64,000 bases of DNA from Stomoxys calcitrans (lineage: Eukaryota > Arthropoda > Insecta > Diptera > Muscidae), in contig NC_081553.1 of assembly GCF_963082655.1 (NCBI RefSeq), positions 212,220,217-212,284,216 on the forward strand, in the 5' to 3' direction. Shown piece by piece: positions 1-13,010 of this stretch. Position numbers and translations under genes: made by a program. Each line of letters opens with the position of its first letter. The first letter of the stretch is position 1. Under the pieces are notes generated by a model. The model searched no databases. It was not told the origin of the DNA and saw only the letters and a list, made by a program, of their open reading frames with translations.

Positions 1-204
1 TGGTTAAGGATTTTTGCTATTGCTGTTGTTGCTACTTTTCTATTTTCCCTTAACATTCAAAGTATTAGAATTGAAGAACATCATGCTGGATATATGAGTC
101 ATGCCAACAATTTAGTAACTGCAACGAATTCAGTGTAGAAAACAACGAAGGTAAATAATTTTAGCAATAACAAGTATTAAACTGAATTCTAAATTTCCAC
201 TGAA

Positions 205-1115
205 CATTCCATTAAGGAACAGGCAGAAAGATGTCGAGGGGTCTAACACAACTCACTGTCCCAAATTTCGGCGAAATCAGGCAATAAATGGACCTTTTAT
301 GGGCCCAAAACCTTAAATCGAGAGATCAGTCTATATGGCAGCTATTTCCAAATCTGGACCGATCTGGGGCAAATAGAAAAAGGATGTGAAATGGACTAAC
401 ACAACTTACTGTCCCAAATTTCGGTGAAATCGGTCAATAACTACGCCTTTTATGGGCCCAAGACCTCAAATCGAGAGATCGGTCTATATGGCAGCTATAT
501 CCAAATCTGAACCGATCTGGGCCAAATTGCAGAAAGATGTCGAGGGGTCTAGCACAACTCCGTGTCCCATATTTCGGCGAAATCGGACAATAACTACGCC
601 TTTTATGGGCCCAAGAACTCAAATCGAGAAATCGGTCTATATGGCAGCTATATCCAAAACAAGACTGATCTGGACCATATTGCAGGAAGATGTTGAGCGG
701 CCTTACTTAAGTCACTGTCCCAAATTTCGGCGAAATCGGACAATAACTACGCCTTTTATGGGCCCAAGATCTTAAATCGAGAGATTGGTCTATATGGCGG
801 CTATATCTAAATCTGGACCGATCTGGGTCAAATTGAAGAAGAATGTGAAAGGGCCTAACACAACTCACTGCCCCACACCTTGACGAAATCGAACAATAAA
901 TGCGCCTTTTATGGGCCCTAAACCTAAAATCGAGAGATCTGTCTATATGGCGGTTATATCTATATCTGGTCCAATCTGGGCCAAATACAAGACGGATGTC
1001 GAAGGGCCTAATACAATTCACTGTCCCAAATTTCGGCGACATCGGACAATAAATGCGCCTTTTATGGGCCCAAAACCTCAAATCGAGAGATCGGTCTATA
1101 TGGGAGGCTATATCA
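205..1115. repeat. Tandem array of family A ~152-bp repeats
   Basis: About five and a half degenerate copies of a unit containing 'atcggtctatatggcagc' and 'aactcactgtcccaaatttc' recur with a spacing near 152 bp (for example at about 312, 464 and 615). Open frames on both strands here are translations of the repeat and change register with it, so no gene is called. A short stretch at 198-223 (tgaacattccattaaggaac) also matches the tail of the SINE found at 34044-34351. Confidence 0.85.
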
Positions 1116-2075
1116 AATGAAAGGTATTTGAGAGTGTAATGCGAATTTTACAGTCAAATGTGGGACCAAGTTTCTGGGGGTCCACCCCTTCCCCAAAACA
1201 CCCCACAAATATGACTTTCTGACCATGGCAATATGGGTTTTAAATGAAAGGTATTTGAGTGTACAATACGAATCTGATATCCAAATGTAGGACCCAGTGT
1301 TTGGGGGGACGCCCCTCCCCAAAAACATCCCCCAAAGAGGACAAATATACGACCCTAGCTATATGGGTCTCAAAAGAAAGGTCTTTGGGAATATAGCACC
1401 AATCTGATATCAATATTCGGAAAAAGTGTCTATGGGGTCACCCCACACCCATAACAGCAAACATATAGGAAGAAGTTGCAGACCATTGCAATATGGGGCT
1501 CAAATAAGAGGTATTTTAGAGTAGAATACGAATCTGATATATATTTTGAAGGCCAACTCATTGAGTGGTCGTCCCATCCCCAATCGTCGCCCCATGTTTG
1601 CCGACTTTGAAAATATGAGGCTCAAATGAATGACATTTGGGAGTAGACCACGAATCTGATGTCAACATTCGGGTGCAAATGTCTACGGAGACATCCCATC
1701 ACCATAACAACCCCCAAATAGGACGGATTTGCTCACCAAGACAATATGGGTCTTCAAGACAGTTGAGCTCGATATCAATAGTTTTTAGGGTCCATACCCC
1801 AAACCGGACATATTTGCACACTTTTGCAATAAGGGTTTTAAATAAAAGGCATTTGAGTTTAAAAAGCGAATTTGATATTCAATTTCGAGGCCAATATGGG
1901 GTTCAAATAATTGATATATAGATACATGAGAATAGAGCACGATGCTGATATATTTTCAGGGCTTAGTGTTTGGGGGACCACCCCACAACACCCCTAAATC
2001 GGGCATATTTACCATGTCGATGTGGGGCTCAAATGAAAGGTATTGGGGAGTAGATCACGAAATTGAGATTTCACA
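1116..2075. repeat. Tandem array of a second ~150-bp repeat (family B)
   Basis: Roughly six degenerate units share the elements 'caaatgaaaggtatttg', 'cgaatctgatatc' and a C-rich stretch of the type 'ccccaaaacacccc'. The array follows the family A array directly. The open frames inside are repeat translations without any recognisable domain. Confidence 0.75.
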
Positions 2076-2089
2076 TAGGATTTGTGCTG

Positions 2090-2395
2090 TGAACTGTAGG
2101 CCGGTCAGACGGACGGACATAGTTCATGATGATGCCGGTGAGATAAAGAAACCCAATTATCGAAACGCGCCCAGCAGTGGGGTGACATGTGTCCGGCCTT
2201 GTCTGAGGAACTGGATTTGGATAGGATTTGTTCTTATAATCTCAACTATAAGTACTACGTACAATAGGTTGTGAACTGCAGGCCGGTCAGACGGACGGAC
2301 ATAGTTCACGATGGTGCCGGTGAGATAGAGAAACCCAATTATCGAAACGCGTCCACCAGTGGGGTGACAAGTGTCCTGCCTTGTCTAAGGAACTT
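2090..2395. repeat. Direct duplication of ~183 bp
   Basis: The segment beginning 'ggccggtcagacggacggac' occurs at about 2098 and again at about 2281, each followed by a matching ~115 bp block (pattern 'cccaattatcgaaacgcg'). The two copies differ at scattered positions, so the duplication is not very recent. No coding capacity is apparent. Confidence 0.8.
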
Positions 2396-3425
2396 GCAAT
2401 TTCTTTTCTTCAAGACTCAAGGGCTAGCCGCAATGGGTTAATGTTACCAAATGGCATCAAATATTTGGCAAATATCAAATGGTGAAATTCAACCCTTTTC
2501 CCAAATGGATTGTCTCTCAACCGCCTCTAAGTGCGTACTAGAGTTGGTATGAAGAAAAAAACGTTGATTTTATTTGTATAAGAGTGGTGATGCTAGTGGT
2601 GGTGTTGGTGTTGTATGTGTTGGTGTTGTTACGAGCATTATTGTCAATGCTGAATTTTATTGCGAATCGTTTTGTATTCCTATTCCTACCAAGGAATTTC
2701 TTCATTTTGCAATGTTAAGCTAAAAACTAAACAAAACCAAACGCAAAACTACAACCAACCCGAATGAAGTAAAACAAATCAAGCTGAGCCAAATGGAGAA
2801 TGGAATCCTTTAACTGTTGTGATGCCACCCAATGTTCCTCCTACCTCTCCGTGCGTTCAATCCAGCCATGGGCATCGCCTGTGCCACATTCATAGTTTCC
2901 GCTCTAATCTCAAACTAATTCAATTGTTCGGTTCGAAAATCACATCATCACAGCGACACTATAGCCCTTTCACTGTATTGGGAAAATGATAAAAGTGTTG
3001 GATTGATTGAGAGCGGAAGGGGAGAGGGAGGGGGACAAAGGGATGAAATGAAAGTTGAATATGGGCCCTTGGCTGATGATGTTGAATGAAAATTGTGGGC
3101 GTTTACGCAATAAAACTGTAACGCTACGCACTTGTACGTGCTCAAGTTTAAGTTGTTGTTGTTCACTAATTCTCAGTCCCACTTCATTCAGTCAGTACAG
3201 TGGACTAGAAGAGAAGCTTAAAAGGGATTTGTCCGATATAAGAGTACTATGACTTATTGAATGCGCAATAGGTGTTGTGTTAAGGATAATGGGCTTAAGC
3301 TACTAAGTACTTCTATGAAAGGGAAGAAATTTTCCGTAAAGTTAATGGGGAAACTTTGTGATTTATGATGGGAAATTGGCGTTTAGATTTCCTAATTACC
3401 TGTCATACCTTTGAAGAGAAGTGAG
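2396..3425. other. No gene seen
   Basis: AT-rich sequence with simple-sequence tracts such as a run of tggtgttggt-type repeats near 2590-2630. Open frames are short and show no family resemblance. Confidence 0.5.
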
Positions 3426-3965
3426 ATCGGTCTAGGGGGTGGGGGTGTATGTGTATTACCTAAAGCCTTGGTGGCTGTTTTGCCTCTGTGGAGAGAAGTG
3501 GGATAGAAGGATTGACACCTCAAGTGATATGGTCATATAAGCTGTAGTGCCTCACATGTTTTAGCTAGCCGCGAGAAAAGGGAGAGTAGTAAATCAAGTG
3601 TTGTTGGAAGAGGTTCTCAAGTTATAGAATCATTCTGCCTATTTTCTAGACATCACGAATAATAAGGATATTCTCTTATAAAGTGGGGGGTCTAGGAGGT
3701 GGGGGTGCATTACCTAAAGCTTTGGTGGCTGTTTTGCCTCTGTGGAGAGAAGTGGGATAGAAAGATTGGCACCTCAAGTGAAATAATCATATAAGCTGAA
3801 GTGCCCCACATGTTTTAACTATCCGAGAGAGAAGGGAGAAATATGTGGGAGTTATAGTGGATCAAGTGTTGTTGGAAGAAGCGTCTCAAGTTACAGAATC
3901 ATTCTGCCTATTTTCTAGACCTCAGGAATAATAAGGATATTCGGATATTCTCTCTTATTAATGGG
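3426..3965. repeat. Tandem duplication of ~255-260 bp
   Basis: Two adjacent copies begin with 'ggtctaggnggtgggggtg' at about 3429 and 3689 and stay alignable through 'cattctgcctattttctaga' near the end of each. Small indels and substitutions separate them. It carries no coding signature. Confidence 0.8.
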
Positions 3966-5139
3966 AGGCCTAGGCCAACAACTTAACTCCTAATTTATTG
4001 CATTACAACAACCCTAATGATGATTGCTAATTGGGAGAGTTTCATTCGGCCTAAAGCGCTTAAAGTGGGAAGGAAGGAAACGTTTGACAGGACTATTACC
4101 CCAAGTGTTGGGAGCAGCATCAAAGCCGAGTATGACTTAACCAAACATTGCTCCTTTCAATCATTTTTTTTCAACCATCATCCCACTGTCATCAAAATTG
4201 TCATCGTGTACATTGATGCTGATTCCAGGCCACTTGGCAAATCATATAACAAACGAAATGAAACAAAAACTGAAACTATTTAATACGAATACATGTTTAC
4301 GGCACCAAAAAGGATTTAAATAAAACCTATGACATACAGGGTGTTTGTCATGCCATCACCCCCAAAAACCGAAAAGGAACAAAAAAAAAAACAGGAGAAA
4401 TCGTTACACTTCAGCAATCCCACAATAAACGAAGCTTCAATGTTCATGTGCTGACTGAATGGCTCTTTGGCTGACTGGCAGGCGTTCGCACAATTTCAGC
4501 AAATGTTCTTCAATACGATTGTCAATGGATATTACATGGAATACAACACGCATCTCATCCGTTCCCATACATGCCGTATATGGATGGTATGTCGAGTCAA
4601 GTGGCTTGGAGTAAAGTGAAGTTGAATGGCGGCCAGAGATGTAGCTGGGCGAGGTAAGGCAATGAGCTGTAGATTTCTCCTGCTTTGTGACATTTGAATT
4701 GTATCAATTCTTGGGAATAAGGATATACTTTAGCATGTCATTGCAGCACAGGAAGTGGGAGAGTGATAGTGTATCGCTGAAATCGTCCATGGTTCTCCAC
4801 ATCGTTTGTTGCTTTCCCTGCTTAGACCAGGAATAGTAAAACCCATAGTGGTTTAGGTTTCCTCCACACACTCTATAGCCCGTCTTATCCCATACGCACA
4901 CGCACACACACGTGTCGCTTTGCACTACCTCCCTTGTGGCATGGCATTGCGCGTTTCTATTTTTTTGAAATTCGTTGGGCTCATGGTGATATTTTGCCAC
5001 TGTTGCTGACACATTTTGTGACATTTTGCAAATCATCAAATATCAAATTTCACATGTCCTATTCCATTCTCTCGATTACATAATGGCTTTTATCGCACAA
5101 ACGTGCTCTATGGCAGCTCTTGTCTTGTCCTTTTACCAC

Positions 5140-5171
<32 letters not shown>

Positions 5172-5681
5172 TGTGCTGTTTCCGTCTCCGGAGCTTTGGC
5201 TAAAAGACCAGCACGATTTCCAAAAAATTTTGTAGTTGATATTTTTTATTTCGAAAAAATTGCTGTGATAAGCAAAATTATACGCAAGTCGTAAATACGA
5301 CATTCAATTGTACGCACGATTTTATACGAATTCGAGTTTGTCGTCCATGTCATGCTGGTTGTTGCTTGGTTGCTTAGCTAAATGATACAGAACACCTTGG
5401 TGGCAGCAGATGTGTAATTCAATTGCAGCCAAATGAATTGGAATTTTTTTTTGGAAACTAAAGCAGCCCTATAACGTTTATGTTATCAGTTTTAGAGCAC
5501 GCAAAAACCATTTAATTTTTTTTTTTGGGGTAAACCAATTTTGCTAAATAAGATTCTTTAACTTAGCACTAAACTTGATCAGAAATAGCAGCTGAAAATT
5601 CTTCGAGGGTTATTTGAAAATAAGACAAGAGATGAAAGGAGCCAAAGGGTATTAAGAGGATAAGTTATGTTATAAAAAAAC
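3966..5681. other. No gene seen
   Basis: Low-complexity AT-rich sequence with scattered short open frames, none with a recognisable domain. It contains the TG microsatellite annotated separately. Confidence 0.5.
5139..5171. repeat. (TG)n microsatellite with a short GA end
   Basis: An uninterrupted tg dinucleotide run of about 13 units is followed by gagagag. A weaker mirror (cacacgcacacacac) lies near 4896-4911. Confidence 0.9.
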
Positions 5682-7195
5682 CCTGAAGGAAACCCAGAAA
5701 CCTCAATGAATCCCAGATACCTAAAGGAATCCCAGATTCCTAAAGGAATCCCAGATTCCTAAAGGAATCCCAGATTCCTAAAGGAATCCCAGATTCCTAA
5801 AGGAATCCCAGATTCCTAAAGGAATCCCAGATTCCTAAAGGAATCCTAGATTCCTAAAAGAATCCCAGATTCCAAAAGGAATCCCAGATTCCTAAAGGAA
5901 TCCCAGATTCCTAAAGGAATCCCAGATTCCTAAAGGAATCCCAGATTCCTAAAGGAATCCCAGATTCCTAAAGGAATCCCAGATTCCTAAAGGAATCCCA
6001 GATTCCTAAAGGAATCCCAGATTCCTAAAGGAATCCCAGATTCCTAAAGGAATCCCAGATTCCTAAAGGAATCCCAGATTCCTAAAGGAATCCCAGATTC
6101 CTAAAGGAATCCCATTTTCCTAAAGGAATCCCAGATTCCTAAAGGAATTCCAGATTCCTAATGGAATCCCATATTCCTAAAGGAATCCCATATTCCTAAA
6201 GGAATCCCAGATTCCTAAAGGAATCCCAGATTCCTAATGGAATCCCAGATTCCCAAAGGAATCCCAGATTCCTAAAGGAATCCCAGATTCCTAAAGGAAT
6301 CCCAGATTCCTAAAGGAATCCCAGATTCCTAAAGGAATCCCAGATTCCTAAAGGAATCCCAGATTCCTAAAGGAATCCCAGATTCCTAAAGGAATCACAG
6401 ATTCCTAGAGGAATCCCAGATTCCTAAAGGAATCCCAGATTCCTAAAGGAATCCCAGATTCCTAAAGGAATCACAGATTCCTAAAGGAATCCCAGATTCC
6501 TAAAGGAATCACAGATTCTTAAAGGAATCCCAGATTCCTAAAGGAATCCCAGATTCCTAAAGGAATCCCAGATTCCTAAAGGAATCCCAGATTCCTAAAG
6601 GAATCCCAGATTCCTAAAGGAATCCCAGATTCCTAAAGGAATCCCAGATTCCTAAAGGAATCCTAGATTCCTAAAGGAATCCCAGATACCTAAAGGAATC
6701 CCTGATTCCTAAAGGAATCCCATAGTCCTAAAGGAATCCCAGATACCTAAAGGAATCCCAGATTCCTAAAAGAATCCCAGATTCCTAAAGAAATCCCAGA
6801 TTCCTAAAGAAATCCCAGATTCCTAAAGGAATCCCAGATTCCTAAAGGAATCCCAGATTCCTAAAGGAATCCCAGATTCCTAAAGGAATCCCAGATTCCT
6901 AAAGGAATCCCAGATTCCTAAAGGAATCCCAGATTCCTTAGGAATCCCAGATTCCTTAGGAATCCCAGATTCCTTAGGAATCCCAGATTCCTTAGGAATC
7001 CCAGATTCCTTAGGAATCCCAGATTCCTTAGGAATCCCAGATTCCTTAGGAATCCCAGATTCCTTAGGAATCCCAGATTCCTTAGGAATCCCAGATTCCT
7101 TTGAAATCCCGGATTGCCGTGTAAGTTCAAATTTCCCTGAATTCTTAGATTCTTCTGAAATCTCAGATTTCCTCTTGGAGTCCCAGATTCTTTCG
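5682..7195. repeat. Minisatellite array, 19-bp monomer changing to 18 bp
   Basis: About 65 copies of tcctaaaggaatcccagat run from about 5700 to 6930, with scattered single-base variants. From about 6933 to 7100 the monomer becomes the 18-mer tccttaggaatcccagat, and the array then decays to about 7195. Each monomer contains the inverted repeat GGAATC-cca-GATTCC, so single strands can fold at every unit. Long minus-strand frames here, with repeated GIPKES or NLGFLR peptides, are artefacts of the repeat. Confidence 0.97.
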
Positions 7196-9132
7196 ATTTT
7201 TTTAATATTCTTTGTCCTTCTCTCACCTTTACAATACAAAGGTGTAAAATTTGCATAATCAACTTTAAAGCAGGACCATCATAAATATGGCAATAAACAC
7301 TACAATCAAATTTTGCGTGTGTATAACAACTAAAATGTGCTGAAATACGTGGATAATTGTTGCATTTGAATTAATTGAATTCATGCGTGCCAATGTCAAC
7401 GGAAATATGAAATTTGGCACGTGAGAGACGTGTTCATTACGATTGTAAACCTGGTGAGACAATTTCGTTTCAATTGGCAATGGTTGGCAAACGCAGTTTC
7501 TTGATTCAAAACAGAGAATAACGACAAGCACCAAAATGCCGAAAGGAGTTGAATTCAATTTGGAATGAGAATAAACAAGGGTTTGGTGTAAGTGAATGGT
7601 ATGATACCCACCATAAAAGATGAGATAATGTCTGCAAAATGTAAAAACGTAAATCAGGCGTAACCATTTTGCCCAAGAACGCTCATAATACGAGGTAAAG
7701 CGGAAAAATAAAGTTTCTGCTTGTGTGACAACACACGTAGCAAGGCAACTTTTTTGGGGGGGGGGGGATCCTACTTCACTCACTATCTCAGCATTTGTCC
7801 TTATGCTGCAACCCATTGCCACCTGAGGTGTCATCTTAGCAAAGCAATGTAAAATTCTTGGGAAATGTTATTTTCCCAAAAATGTTGCTGTGCTTGCTTT
7901 ACTGAGCGGAAACGGAAATACGAAACAAAGCAATGTATGACTGTTTCAATCGCAAATGAAATGGAAGGGAATCCTTCCGTTGCTGCATCTCTGTTTGCTG
8001 ATTGTGTTGCCATTTTTTTCTAAGATTTCCTTGCTCACGTTGACATTGTGGGGAGATGTGTTGTAGATTTCCTATTTCTTGATTTTTTTTTGGGGAAATT
8101 TCTCGATTTTGCTCTAAATTGAACTTGTTGCAATGTCATGTTGTTACTTTAGGCTACATCTGTTGCAAAATGTGTGCCAAAAAATTTATGAACTTTTGCC
8201 TATGTGTCTGCATTTATGGCCACTAAGGATGTGCCCATGTGCATTGAACATAACTCGTTTCTGCCTGTGTCGTTTGTTGAAAATGTCACAGAATTCAGGT
8301 ATTTTATTGCCACTGCACGAGGAGGCTACTATTTCCAGGTACTGTGTACAAAAAATATTTCGAGAGTATAATATTTTTGGATAACATAATTTTCATTTTG
8401 ATAGAGATAATATTTGAGGGAATACACTTTTGAAAATAAATCGTTTTCGTAGAAATTTTTGAAAATTCTCAAAAATTTTTTGTTACTCTTAGAAGGCCTT
8501 GTAAATATCCTTGGAAATAAAATATACTTCATATTTTAATTTTTAAATTATTCGGGGAACCTAAATATTTGTAAAAAAGTTTTGTCAAAGTTTCCTTTTC
8601 ATTAACTGATTAAACAAATTGTGCATAATTTAGATTTTTTACCTTTCCTAATTCCCTATTTTGCTGATAGCTGCATCCTTGTTCTGCCTATGGCTAAGCT
8701 TTGATGTTAAAAAGGCTGTATAAGTTTCTGTATACGTTTCCAACCAACAGATTGTCAATTCTATTGGCCTGACACCACAATGGTCAACACGTAGAATATT
8801 TCAATTGTAAAAAATGAAATACCTGTGAGAGAAAGGCAATCATATTGTCGCCAGGCAGGGTTTCAAGGCAAGACTACGTAGGACACAAGCACACATTTAA
8901 AACTAACACATAATTCAATGTTTCGTGTAACAGGGACCAACAGAAATAGTCTACATATGTCGCAGCGTCCATGTGTGAGTCTGTTAACACTAGCATAGGC
9001 CAGTACACACAATTTCATATCCGAGACAGTGTTGCCAAATTTCGAGATTTGGGAAATGTTAAATAAAAAATTTATATTCGATCAAATTTTCCTCGAAAAA
9101 ATCCAAAAATCCTAAGTTATCCTTAAGAAAAA
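7196..9132. other. No gene seen
   Basis: The longest open frame (minus, 7265-7834) shows no domain, no repeat relationship and unremarkable composition; I treat it as chance. A G homopolymer of about 12-13 bases sits near 7755-7768. Confidence 0.45.
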
Positions 9133-10690
9133 ATCCTAAGGATAACTTAGGAATCCCAGATTTCTAAGGAAAACCAGATTCCTAAGAAATCCCAGATTCC
9201 TAAGGAATCTCAGATTTTAAAGGAATCCCAGATTTTAAGGAATCCCAGATTTTTAAGGAATCCCAGATTTCTAAGGAATCCCAGATTCCAAACGAATCCC
9301 AGATTCCAAAAGAATCCCAGATTCAAAAATAATCCCAGATTCCTAAGGAATCCCAGATTCCTAAGGAATCCCAGATTCCTAAGAAATCCCAGATTCCTAA
9401 GGATTCTCAGATTTTTAAGAAATTCCAGATTTTTAAAGAATCCCAGATTTTTAAGGAATCCCAGATTTCTAAGGAATCCCAGATTTTCAAGGAATCCCTA
9501 AGGATTCCTAAGGAATCCCAGATTAATAAGGAATCCCAGATTCCTAAGGAATCCCAGATTCCTAAGGAATCCCAGATTCCTAAGGAATCCCAGATTCCTA
9601 AGGAATCCCAGATTCCTAAGGAATCCCAGATTCCTAAGGAATCCCAGATTCCTAAGGAATCCCAGATTCCTAAGGAATCACAGATTTTTAAGAAATTCCA
9701 GATTTTTAAAGAATCCCAGATTTTTAAGAAATCCCAGATTTCTAAGGAATCCCAGATTTTTAAGGAATCCCAGATTCCAAAAGAATCCCAGATTCAAAAA
9801 GAATCCCAGATACCTAAGGAATCCCAGATTCCTAAGGAATTACGCAGATTTCCTAGGGAGTCAGGGATTCCTAGAGAATCTGGGATTCATTCTAAGGGAA
9901 TATGGGATTCCTAGGGAATCTGGGATTCCTAGGGAATCTGGGATTCCTAGGGAATTTGGGATTCCTAGGGAATATGGGATTCCTAGGAAATCTGGGATTC
10001 CTAGGGAGTCTGGGATTCCTAGGGTATCTGGGATTCCTATAGAATCTGGGATTCCTAGGGAATCTGTGATTCCTAGGGAATCTGTGATTCCTAGGGAATC
10101 TGGGGTTCCTAGGGAATCTGGGATTCCTAGGGAATCTGGGATTCCTAGGGAATCTGGGATTCCTAGGGAATCTGGGATTCCTAGGCAATCTGGGCTTCCT
10201 AGGGAATCTGGGATTCCTAGGGAACCTGGGACTTCTAGGAAATCTGGGATTCCAACAGGAATCTGGGGTTCCAACAGGAATGTGGGATTCCAATAGGAAT
10301 CTGGGATTCCAACAGGAATCTGGGATTCCAACAGGAATCTGGGATTCCAACAAGAAACTGGGATTGCAACAAGAATCTTGGATTTGCAACAGGAATCTGG
10401 GATTCCAACAGGAATCTGGGATTCCAGCAGGAATCTGGGATTGCAGCAGGAATCTGGGATTCCAACAGGAATCTGGGACTCCAACAGGAATCTGAGACTC
10501 CAACAGGAATCTGGGATTCCAACAGGAATCTGGATTTCAACAGGAATCTGGGATTCCAACAAGAATCTGGGATTCCAACAGGAATCTGCGATTCCAACAG
10601 GAATCTGGGATTCCAACGGGAATCTGGGATTCCAATAGGAAGGAATCCCAGATTTTTAAAAAAATCCCAGATTCTTAAGGAATCCCAGTT
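9133..10690. repeat. Minisatellite array with internal polarity switch
   Basis: The left half (about 9133-9850) repeats 18-bp units of the type attcctaaggaatcccag. At about 9855 the polarity flips to ctgggattcctagggaat-type units (about 9860-10250), which grade into 19-bp units of attccaacaggaatctggg up to about 10640. Three or four units in the original polarity close the array at 10640-10690. The monomer is related to that at 5682-7195. The long open frames on both strands are repeat translations. Confidence 0.96.
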
Positions 10691-11589
10691 TGCTCGTTGT
10701 TCCCTGACTTTTTTTGTTTTTTGATTTTTATGAATGCAAAAATTATTGATTGTGGCAACAATGCTCTACATATTTTTCTCTCATTCTTGTTGTCTACATA
10801 TCTATATTTGGCTTATTTCATATATCAGTTGATAGAAAGTTTGAAAGGAAGAGGAAGACAAAAACAGCAACTTTTCCATAGCCCAATAAATCTTTTTACG
10901 CTTCAATAAAACTTGATAAAACTTTCATTCATTCACTCGATTCATTCGTTTCATTTGACTTCTATTCTAGTCGATCCATTGCAATTCCTTTCGTTATCAC
11001 AGTAAAGAAGGGACCAGCTTACATTGGGATATCCACTAACACAATTTAGAGTATTGCAAAAGGCATCACGTGCGTTGCTCTACAATAAAACTGCATACGA
11101 AATGGCCATGTGCCGTTTTATTTAAAGGATTTCTTTAAATCTTTTCGATTAGGTTTCCCTAAGTTCGTATGTATGAACTTTGACTATTGCGAAAGTGAAA
11201 ATCTAAAAACAAGTCTTCAGCAGCGACGGAGTGGAAATTTGTTGGATGCTTTCTTTGGAAAAATCGATTTCCATTTGACTGGCGATTTCATATGAAAACT
11301 CCAGACAGACAGAGAAACAGACAAATAGAATGTAGGATGTATGCGTGCAAATGCTTTGTCGCTTATGCCTATTAATCATAGCCTTCATAGAAAGCATCCT
11401 ATCTTTGTCTAGATAGGAGCATGCATGCCATTGCAAGGCATGCAGCGCGTTTTTGTTTTGCGAAAAGAAAGTACTTTGAGCCAAGAAAATCAAATTTAAG
11501 ACAAAAGAAAAAAATTTCTAAGTTCTAAGTTACGGTTCTGAGTGGCTTTTACATGACAAAGTCCAGGCCAATATTGGCCTGGAGATTTT
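10691..11589. other. No gene seen
   Basis: AT-rich sequence with short unrelated open frames. Nothing matched a family I recognise. Confidence 0.45.
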
Positions 11590-12149
11590 TTAGGAAAGTA
11601 CAAGGTCGACATTACCCTCATACAGAAAGCGGTATGGACTAGAAGAACCGTCACGACAATCCCGAAGGTTGGTGCGTTGATCTATAGCAGCTATGATAGC
11701 AGACTTTGGGTGTGGATCTTGTCTGTACCTTGCCCCGCACATGACTCTTAATAGAATAAGTAGCCTTATCCTCGTACCGTGGAAGACTTCAATCCCATTG
11801 CAGTCGGTTGTGCGTACCAAATTGGCCCGATGGGGTCTTTCGTCGGCAAGGGCTGCCGCCTCAGTGTACAACACACGGCTACAAAAACAACAACAACCGC
11901 GGGAGACTTTTTAGGGACACATTTGCAAGATGGCCTATATCGGAGAAAAACAGCCTCCTTATGATGTGCCCCTGTATACCAGGTTATGGGCAGATAAAGT
12001 ACTCGATCGTCTCTTTCTCGTCCTGCTCCTCTTCACCCAGGCCGCTTGCGCTATGATCATTATGTGGAACTCCCATATATGCGGCCCATCGTGCAGTGGC
12101 GGATTATAATTTCTGTATTGGTACTCAACGACCTCTTAACAAATGGCAG
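11590..12149. other. Unassigned sequence, possibly decayed retroelement
   Basis: The GC content rises relative to the flanks and overlapping frames are open on both strands (for example minus 11590-11874), but none shows a recognisable motif. The neighbouring degraded RNase H-like segment (12730-13010) makes an old retroelement possible. I cannot support a specific call. Confidence 0.25.
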
Positions 12150-12157
12150 CATTATTT

Positions 12158-12392
12158 TGGTCCTCTGTATATCGACGGGAGGCAGGAATGTCCTAGCAGT
12201 TCGGCATGCATGAATTGACTCCCACCTTGCCACCGCCTTTGCACTGGCCACCCCCTTAACTAAGTTTAGCAGTTCGATTTAATTTGGTCCTCTGCATGTC
12301 GATGGTAGCCCGGAGTGTCTGGCTGCTTGGCGTGCATGAACTAATGCCCACCTTGCCACCGCCTTTGCACTGGCCACCCCCTTAACTAAGTT
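12158..12392. repeat. Tandem duplication of ~110-125 bp
   Basis: Blocks at about 12158-12268 and 12285-12392 both run from 'ttggtcctctg(t/c)at' to 'tgccaccgcctttgcactgg' and 'cacccccttaactaagtt'. A weaker third relative may begin near 12487. Confidence 0.75.
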
Positions 12393-12729
12393 CAGTAGTT
12401 CGATAAGTTACACGCATGGAAGTGCGGCGATTGATTCGCTCCCGGTGGAGGAGCCTTTTCCGACATATTCGTCGGCTTTTTCGTTTGCCACAATACCATC
12501 GTGCTCGGGAATTCTCTTAGGGTCTACGTTAGGTCAGAGTATCCTGGTGGTGCGGCATCCATGAACATACTAACACCACCATCCCTCTACAATGTCCAGC
12601 AGTTCTACAAGTGGCACGTAACATATGCAATTTTGGCAATTGGTTCGCTGCTAGTGGAGGAGCCCCTCCTGACATATGCGTCCTCCTTTTCGTTTCCCGA
12701 AGTTTCTTCGAATCTAGGAACCTAAGACG

Positions 12730-13010
12730 GCGCTTTGTCTTGAGCCCGAGGGCTTCACAGAGATTCCAAACATTTCACCATGCAGTTTGAACTCAGTGTC
12801 CTCAAGTTCAAAGCCTTGAAGACTGCCCATATAAATTCTGATTTTCGAAGACGGTAAATCACTTTTCAGAACCTATTTTGCAGCTATCGTTATGGCATAG
12901 ACCTTTGCCTCATAGACTGTAAACTCGGCCGGCAGCTTTAACGACATACCGATATAAAAGGTCTCGCAGTATACCCCCACTACAGTCCTTGACTTCATTG
13001 AAGCCCGAAA
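12730..13010 (-). pseudogene. Probable RNase H relic of a non-LTR retrotransposon
   Basis: Read on the minus strand, a short block resembles the segment around the second catalytic position of LINE RNase H domains. It reads roughly LPAEFTVYEAKVYAI, preceded by a GVYCET-like strand and followed by IRIYMGS, where an intact domain would have IYSDS. The frame is broken by stops and shifts. This is a weak, motif-level match and no other part of the element is securely visible around it. Confidence 0.35.

Noticed and set aside
5690..7262. Regular short repeats resembling a CRISPR array
   Set aside because: Units are directly tandem with no unique spacers, in a eukaryotic context. It is a minisatellite.
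7265..7834. 189-codon minus frame as a host gene
   Set aside because: No domain or homologous feature is recognisable and it crosses a G homopolymer; chance opening is more likely.
9861..10638. Long open frames of up to 251 codons on both strands
   Set aside because: They are translations of the 18-19-bp minisatellite, with unit length keeping the frame open. No codon bias or domain is present.
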